Source of the DNA: an uncultured Sediminicola sp.
GTDB taxonomy: Bacteria > Bacteroidota > Bacteroidia > Flavobacteriales > Flavobacteriaceae
DNA length: 11,670 bases
NCBI GenBank assembly: GCA_938039345.1
Contig: CALHVB010000009.1
Coordinates: 1 to 11,670 of the forward strand
Reading direction: 5' to 3'
Of this stretch, positions 7,120-11,670 are shown piece after piece (within the stretch, counting starts at the first letter, position 1; every line of letters begins with the position of its first letter). Made by a program: the position numbers and the translations under genes. A model generated the notes under the pieces. It was not told the origin of the DNA. It did no database searches and worked only from the letters and a program-made list of their open reading frames with translations.

Positions 7120-8484
7120 ATGATTGATGGTAAAATTTTAGTAATAGATGATAATAAAAGTGTTTTAAGCGCTTTAGAAATTTTATTACAGTTTGAGTAT
7201 AAGCAAGTAACAACTATTTCTAATCCAAATCAGATTTCATCATTTCCCAATTTAAAAGAATTTGATATTGTGCTTTTAGATATGAATTTTTCTGCAGGTG
7301 TAAATACAGGAAACGAAGGTTTATATTGGCTAAGAGAATTAAAGAAAAAAGCGCCACATATTTCGGTAATTATGATGACAGCTTATGGCGCTGTAGATTT
7401 AGCCGTACAAGCTTTAAAAGAAGGAGCAGCAGATTTTGTTTTAAAACCTTGGAATAATGAAAAGTTACTAGTAACGGTAAAATCGGCTTATTCATTAAGG
7501 CAATCTAGGCAAGAGATAAAGCAATTAAAACAAAAAGAAAGTCATTTAAAACAAGTAATAAATCAGGATAAAAATTACATCATAGGAGCATCTAAAGCCT
7601 TGACTAAGGTGTTAAATCTTACCAGAAAAGTAGCAAAGACAGATGTAAATGTTTTAATAACAGGAGAGAATGGTACGGGAAAAGAACTTATTGCTCGTGA
7701 GCTACACAGAATGTCTCATAGAAAAGGAGAGGTTTTTATAGGTGTAGATATGGGGTCTATTTCCGAAAATTTATTTGAGAGTGAGCTTTTTGGACATACA
7801 AAAGGAGCTTTTACAGATGCCAAAGAAGACCGTGCTGGTAAATTTGAAGCAGCTAATGGAGGAACACTGTTTTTAGATGAAATAGGAAACCTATCATTAC
7901 AAACACAAGCGAAATTATTATCTGCCATACAGAATAAAACAATAGTAAGAGTAGGCTCTAATAAACCCATACCTGTAGCTATTAGATTGGTATGTGCTAC
8001 TAATTGTAATTTAGATGCAATGGTAGCAGAGGGGCTTTTTAGAGAAGATTTATTATACCGTATAAATACCATACATATAGAAGTTCCTGCTTTGCGAGAC
8101 CGAGAGGGAGATGTGTTGGTATTAGCCGATTTTTATTTAAAACGCTTTGCAAATAAATATGATAAGGCCGGACTAAGAATTAATAGTATGACTCAAGCAA
8201 AATTATTAGAATATACTTGGCCTGGAAATGTTAGGGAGCTGCAACATACCATAGAAAGAGCTGTAATTTTATGCGAAGGAAATGTGTTAAAATCAACGGA
8301 TTTTTTACTAAATACTAAGACAAATATATCATTAGAAACTGGTCCTGCTACTTTAGATGAAATGGAACAGCTTATGATTACAAATGCATTAAATAAACAC
8401 GATGGTAATTATAGTGCAGCAGCAAACGAATTAGGAATTTCTAGGCAAACACTCTACAATAAGTTAAAAAAGCATAAGAAATGA
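7120..8484 (+). CDS. sigma-54-dependent response regulator (NtrC/AtoC/ZraR type)
   Basis: Cytoplasmic transcription activator, 454 residues from the ATG at 7120. A GTG at 7081 in the same frame would add 13 residues that match no receiver domain, so it was not used. Receiver domain 3-120: acidic pair Asp10-Asp11, phosphorylated Asp54 in LLDMNF, Thr87, Lys109 in LKPW. A coiled linker (about 125-150) leads to the AAA+ domain (about 152-380): Walker A GENGTGKE (182-189), sigma-54 contact loop GAFTDA (229-234; the classical form is GAFTGA), Walker B TLFLDEIG (249-256), arginine-finger region FREDLLYRIN, and sensor II GNVREL (369-374). The C-terminal Fis-type helix-turn-helix (about 413-454) has SAAANELGISRQTLYNKLKK. 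Phosphorylation should drive assembly of the hexamer that opens sigma-54 promoter complexes. The divergent efflux operon with its candidate sigma-54 promoter is the obvious target. The stop overlaps the kinase start by 4 bp. Confidence 0.95.
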   Translation: MIDGKILVIDDNKSVLSALEILLQFEYKQVTTISNPNQISSFPNLKEFDIVLLDMNFSAGVNTGNEGLYWLRELKKKAPHISVIMMTAYGAVDLAVQALKEGAADFVLKPWNNEKLLVTVKSAYSLRQSRQEIKQLKQKESHLKQVINQDKNYIIGASKALTKVLNLTRKVAKTDVNVLITGENGTGKELIARELHRMSHRKGEVFIGVDMGSISENLFESELFGHTKGAFTDAKEDRAGKFEAANGGTLFLDEIGNLSLQTQAKLLSAIQNKTIVRVGSNKPIPVAIRLVCATNCNLDAMVAEGLFREDLLYRINTIHIEVPALRDREGDVLVLADFYLKRFANKYDKAGLRINSMTQAKLLEYTWPGNVRELQHTIERAVILCEGNVLKSTDFLLNTKTNISLETGPATLDEMEQLMITNALNKHDGNYSAAANELGISRQTLYNKLKKHKK

Positions 8485-9830
8485 TAGCAAGCAGAAGTTT
8501 TTATTTACAGCTTATTTTTAGGGTTATAATGATATCCATCACGGCATTAGTTATGGCTTTTTTGTATATAATTAATTATGCTATTTTTTCTTTTTTTGTT
8601 GGATTAACTATTATTACTCAGACAATATTTTTAATTAAATATGTAAATACTACCAACACTAAAATAGCTTATTTCTTTAATTCTATTAAGAACGAAGATT
8701 TTACGTTAAGGTTTCCCGAAAATGTAAATAATAAATCTTTAAAAGAATTGAATCAAAGTCTTAATATGTTTAATGGCATGATTCAGGAGGTTTATATAAA
8801 AAACCAATCCCAAGAACAATATTATCAAGAAATTTTAAAACAAGCAGCTATTGGAATTTTAACATTGAATGATAGAGGTCATATTCTTTTTGCAAATCCT
8901 ACAGTTGAAAAATTATTAAATTATACGCCTCTTAACCATATAAAACAGCTGCAACAGATAGATACGAAATTGTATGATTTATTCCTAGATCTAAAACCCT
9001 TTGAACGAAAGTTGTTTGAGTTAACCAATGAAAGAGGTAAAAGACAGTTGGCATTAAAATCTACAGCAATAAGCTTAAATAAAGAAACTTTATTATTAGT
9101 TGTAATACAAGATATACATAAGGAATTAGATGAAAAAGAAGCTGATTCTTGGGAGCGACTCATTAGAGTATTAACCCATGAGATAATGAATAGTGTTGCT
9201 CCTATAACCTCTATATCAGAATCAATCTTAAAATACTTTAAAAAACAAGAAGAATTGGTGTCTATAGATGTATTTAACGAAAATCATTTAAAAAACACAG
9301 CGAAAGGCTTAGAAGTAATTAAAGACCAAGGAAATAATTTAATGAGTTTTGTACAATCGTACAGAAGCTTTTTAAATGTACCTAAACCAGATAAAGAAAT
9401 TGTTTTAGCACAAAAATTATTAGAGAAGGTTAAGGTATTAATGATGCAGCAGAATAATACAATTATTTTTAATATAGTTACAGGGCCAGAAAATTTAGAG
9501 CTTTTTGTAGACGAAAAGCTAATTATGCAAGTGCTTATAAACTTAAGTAAAAACGCCTATGAATCTATTAAAAATAAAGAGAATGGGCTTATTAAAATTA
9601 TAGCAGGAATAAATGATGAAGGAAAAAAATTTATTGAGGTATATGATAACGGTTCTGGAATCCCAGAAGATTTATTAGATAAAATTTTTGTTCCCTTTTT
9701 TACTACTAAAAATACGGGAACGGGTATTGGTTTAAGTTTATCTAAACAAATTTTAAGGTTGCACGATGGTACTTTAAAGGTAGTTTCTATTCCAGATAAG
9801 GAAACTAAATTTAGTATGGTTTTTAATTAA
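8481..9830 (+). CDS. membrane-bound sensor histidine kinase, NtrB-like (HAMP-like linker, PAS, HisKA, HATPase)
   Basis: Partner kinase of the preceding regulator; 449 residues, starting in an ATGA overlap that implies translational coupling. Two adjacent membrane helices (about 9-31 and 33-53) are joined by only a residue or two, so there is practically no periplasmic sensor. A HAMP-like linker (about 54-108), and a PAS-like domain (about 110-215, with [20 protein letters not shown]) follow. Phospho-accepting His233 lies in [12 protein letters not shown], the H-E-x-x-N form of the NtrB group, whose Asn is linked to phosphatase activity. The catalytic domain has the N box with Asn354 and Asn358 ([12 protein letters not shown]), G1 box DNGSGIP (389-395), F box around FVPFFTTK, and G2 box [10 protein letters not shown]. 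The signal is therefore probably sensed in the membrane or by the cytoplasmic PAS domain. Specificity for envelope stress or an efflux substrate is inference from neighbouring genes. Confidence 0.93.
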   Translation: MIASRSFYLQLIFRVIMISITALVMAFLYIINYAIFSFFVGLTIITQTIFLIKYVNTTNTKIAYFFNSIKNEDFTLRFPENVNNKSLKELNQSLNMFNGMIQEVYIKNQSQEQYYQEILKQAAIGILTLNDRGHILFANPTVEKLLNYTPLNHIKQLQQIDTKLYDLFLDLKPFERKLFELTNERGKRQLALKSTAISLNKETLLLVVIQDIHKELDEKEADSWERLIRVLTHEIMNSVAPITSISESILKYFKKQEELVSIDVFNENHLKNTAKGLEVIKDQGNNLMSFVQSYRSFLNVPKPDKEIVLAQKLLEKVKVLMMQQNNTIIFNIVTGPENLELFVDEKLIMQVLINLSKNAYESIKNKENGLIKIIAGINDEGKKFIEVYDNGSGIPEDLLDKIFVPFFTTKNTGTGIGLSLSKQILRLHDGTLKVVSIPDKETKFSMVFN

Positions 9831-9833
9831 AAT

Positions 9834-10811
9834 CTAAGCTTTTAGACGCATATTAATGGTTTCTATGGAGACATTTAAAAATAGCTCAGTTTCTAATTCA
9901 TGTGCTGTTTGCGAATTAAAAAACAAGGTTTTATCCTCATTTACCATACCTTCTATAAGGTAATGACTACCCTTAAAATAGCAATTTTTAACCCATACTT
10001 TTAGTCCCGATTCTGTTGAGATTTTAAATTCGTGTGGGTATACTAAAATAGATTTATTAATCTCTGCATAAGGTTTTAATAGTTGTATAGGAATTATATT
10101 GGCTTCACCAAAAAGAGAAGCTACATATTTATTTCCAGGATTATTATACAATGCTACAGGTGTTCCTTTAGTTAAAATAGTATGGTCTTTTAATACTATA
10201 ATTTCATCGGCAAAAGATAAAACATCGGTGGTATCGTGTGATGCTACAATACAAGTAATACCCTTCTTTTTTAAATGCGTAAATAGTTTTCTTCGAAGAC
10301 TGTTTTTTCTAAAATTATCAATATGACTAAAAGGTTCGTCTAATAATAAAACTTCGGGTTCCTGAGCCAATACTCTGGCAAGAGCTACACGTTGTTGTTG
10401 TCCTCCGCTTAAATTTTTAACCATAGTTTTAGCATCGTCTACCATCTCTATCATTGTTAATAGCTCTAGAGTACGCTCTTTTAATTCATCAGGATAAAAA
10501 ACAGATAAATACTGACTTACATTTTCTTCTACTGTAATAAAAGGCATTAAATCAAAATCCTGAGATAAGTATTTCATGTATAATTCGCCAGGGACTAGAT
10601 TGTAGTTTGGCCCCAAAACCTGAGTATCATTCCAAAAAACAGAGCCTTTATCTATATGTAAAAGGCCGTATATAATTTTTAATAAAGTGCTTTTTCCGCA
10701 ACCACTTTCTCCAATAATAGAAATATGACTGCCTTTATCGGCTTTAAAGTCGATATTTTCTAATACTTTTTTATCGTTATACGAGAACGATACATTGTTT
10801 ACTTGTAACAT
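9834..10811 (-). CDS. ABC transporter ATP-binding protein with C-terminal TOBE-like region (FbpC/PotA type)
   Basis: ATPase of 325 residues. Nucleotide-binding domain about 1-235: Walker A GESGCGKST (34-42), Gln84 in YLSQDF, signature LSGGQQQRVALARV (134-147), Walker B VLLLDEP with Glu159, an altered D-loop SHID where SALD is common, and switch His192 in ASHDTTD. After FGEANIIP (235-242), the hallmark join of FbpC/PotA/CysA-like importer ATPases, comes a regulatory TOBE-like tail (about 245-325) with VYPHEFKI, the counterpart of the usual 'vRPE' motif. Family members energise import of iron, polyamines, sulphate or similar, but no permease or binding protein lies within the window. The gene ends 3 bp from the stop of the convergent kinase gene and starts 52 bp after the prolyl oligopeptidase stop; co-transcription with that gene is possible. 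Substrate is unknown. Confidence 0.9.
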   Translation of the reverse strand: MLQVNNVSFSYNDKKVLENIDFKADKGSHISIIGESGCGKSTLLKIIYGLLHIDKGSVFWNDTQVLGPNYNLVPGELYMKYLSQDFDLMPFITVEENVSQYLSVFYPDELKERTLELLTMIEMVDDAKTMVKNLSGGQQQRVALARVLAQEPEVLLLDEPFSHIDNFRKNSLRRKLFTHLKKKGITCIVASHDTTDVLSFADEIIVLKDHTILTKGTPVALYNNPGNKYVASLFGEANIIPIQLLKPYAEINKSILVYPHEFKISTESGLKVWVKNCYFKGSHYLIEGMVNEDKTLFFNSQTAHELETELFLNVSIETINMRLKA

Positions 10812-10863
10812 AATAGATTTGGTAAAAATTGGGTTTTGGTTTGGTTATGTGTTAAATAGAATT

Positions 10864-11670
10864 TTATTGTCCCATATGGTAAAGAGTAAATGCATAAATA
10901 TCTGCATATTGTGCTATTGTTTTGCTTACGGGAGTACCAGCACCATGTCCTGCATTGGTTTCAATACGTATTAACATAGGGTTTTTTCCATTATTTTTTT
11001 CTTGTAGTGTAGCTGCAAATTTAAAACTATGAGCAGGTACTACACGATCATCATGATCTCCTGTAGTTACTAAAGTTGCTGGGTAACTGGTTCCTTTTTT
11101 TATAGTATGTAGTGGCGAATAAGCTAATAGATACTCAAACATTTCTTTGCTTTCTTCAGCTGTACCATAGTCGTAGTCCCAACCAGCGCCTGCTGTAAAT
11201 GTATGGTAACGTAGCATATCTAAAACACCAACTGCAGGCAAAGCTACTTTCATTAAATTTGGTCGTTGTGTCATAGTAGCACCAACTAACAAACCTCCGT
11301 TAGAACCTCCACGAATTGCTAAATAATCCGATGAGGTATAATTGTTTTTAATTAGATATTCTGCAGCAGCAATAAAATCATCAAAAACATTCTGCTTTTT
11401 TGTTTTAATACCAGCATTATGCCATTTTTTTCCATATTCCCCACCACCACGAAGGTTAGGAACGGCGTAAATACCACCTTGTTCCATCCAAACAGCATTT
11501 CCAATACTAAAAGAAGGTGTAAGGCTTACATTAAAACCTCCATAACCATATAGTATAGTAGGGTTTTTGCCATTTAGTTTTAACCCTTTTTTATGGGTAA
11601 TTATCATAGGTATTTTAGTACCATCCTTAGAGGTATAAAAGACTTGTTTAGAGGTGTAGTTTTTAGATTC
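10864..11670 (-). CDS. prolyl oligopeptidase (S9A), C-terminal part, runs off the right edge
   Basis: Serine peptidase that cleaves short peptides after proline. Only the last 268 codons are visible: the frame is open without a stop to base 11670, and the residues just inside the edge ([17 protein letters not shown]) are ordinary family sequence, so the Met at 11607 is internal and not the start. The alpha/beta-hydrolase domain is present with its catalytic triad: nucleophilic Ser in RGGSNGGLL (codon at 11302-11304), Asp in the DHDDRVVP motif, whose Arg contacts substrate in known enzymes, and His in AGHGAG. Other conserved parts are [15 protein letters not shown] and the stretch WDYDYGT. The full protein should be about 700 residues with an N-terminal beta-propeller. 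Signal peptide or lipobox would lie outside the window, so cytoplasmic or periplasmic location cannot be judged. No functional link with the efflux unit is apparent. Confidence 0.95.
   Translation of the reverse strand, partial: ESKNYTSKQVFYTSKDGTKIPMIITHKKGLKLNGKNPTILYGYGGFNVSLTPSFSIGNAVWMEQGGIYAVPNLRGGGEYGKKWHNAGIKTKKQNVFDDFIAAAEYLIKNNYTSSDYLAIRGGSNGGLLVGATMTQRPNLMKVALPAVGVLDMLRYHTFTAGAGWDYDYGTAEESKEMFEYLLAYSPLHTIKKGTSYPATLVTTGDHDDRVVPAHSFKFAATLQEKNNGKNPMLIRIETNAGHGAGTPVSKTIAQYADIYAFTLYHMGQ

Noticed and set aside
7716..8072. Open minus-strand frame of 118 codons inside the response regulator
   Set aside because: Antisense to the highly conserved AAA+ domain, so it is a shadow of that coding sequence.
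9833..9846. Bidirectional terminator between the convergent genes
   Set aside because: The stem has only 5 mostly A/T pairs and lies partly inside the ATPase stop region; too weak to annotate.
11605..11607. ATG at 11607 as the start of the prolyl oligopeptidase
   Set aside because: The frame remains open upstream to the window edge with family-like residues, and the N-terminal propeller is missing, so this Met is internal.

Overview
This AT-rich window (about one third G+C by eye) most resembles a chromosomal segment of a member of the Bacteroidota, probably a marine flavobacterium. The evidence is the lack of Shine-Dalgarno sequences before well-formed genes, signal peptides ending in Ala-Gln, stand-alone permeases of about 800 residues carrying a double MacB-type periplasmic domain, and a sigma-54 response regulator of the Bacteroidota type. 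No tRNA, rRNA, CRISPR array, insertion sequence or origin was seen. Genus cannot be fixed from the sequence alone.

Left part, minus strand (1-6885): a tripartite ABC efflux operon read right to left. It encodes a TolC-type outer-membrane channel, a HlyD/MacA-type periplasmic adaptor, a small secreted protein with a predicted lectin-like (DUF1080-like) fold, a MacB/LolD-type ATPase and an 8-TM double permease. A second paralogous permease follows, but an in-frame TAA after codon 91 breaks its reading frame, which otherwise stays open to the window edge. Gaps between genes are 2-46 bp, so one transcript is likely.

Centre (6886-7119): a divergent control region of 234 bp. It holds a plausible sigma-54 (-24/-12) promoter pointing into the efflux operon, a dyad (AGTGTC-N9-GACACT) about 120 bp upstream of the predicted start site, and two further palindromes.

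Right of centre, plus strand (7120-9830): a sigma-54-activating response regulator and an NtrB-like histidine kinase, overlapping by 4 bp. The kinase has two membrane helices but almost no periplasmic sensor. The likely circuit (inference) is kinase -> phosphorylated regulator -> binding to the dyad -> sigma-54 RNA polymerase at the efflux promoter.

Right end, minus strand (9834-11670): an ABC ATPase of the FbpC/PotA type with a C-terminal TOBE-like region but no permease in view, then the C-terminal 268 codons of a prolyl oligopeptidase (S9A) that runs off the window. These two genes converge on the kinase gene with only 3 bp between stop codons and look unrelated to the efflux unit.
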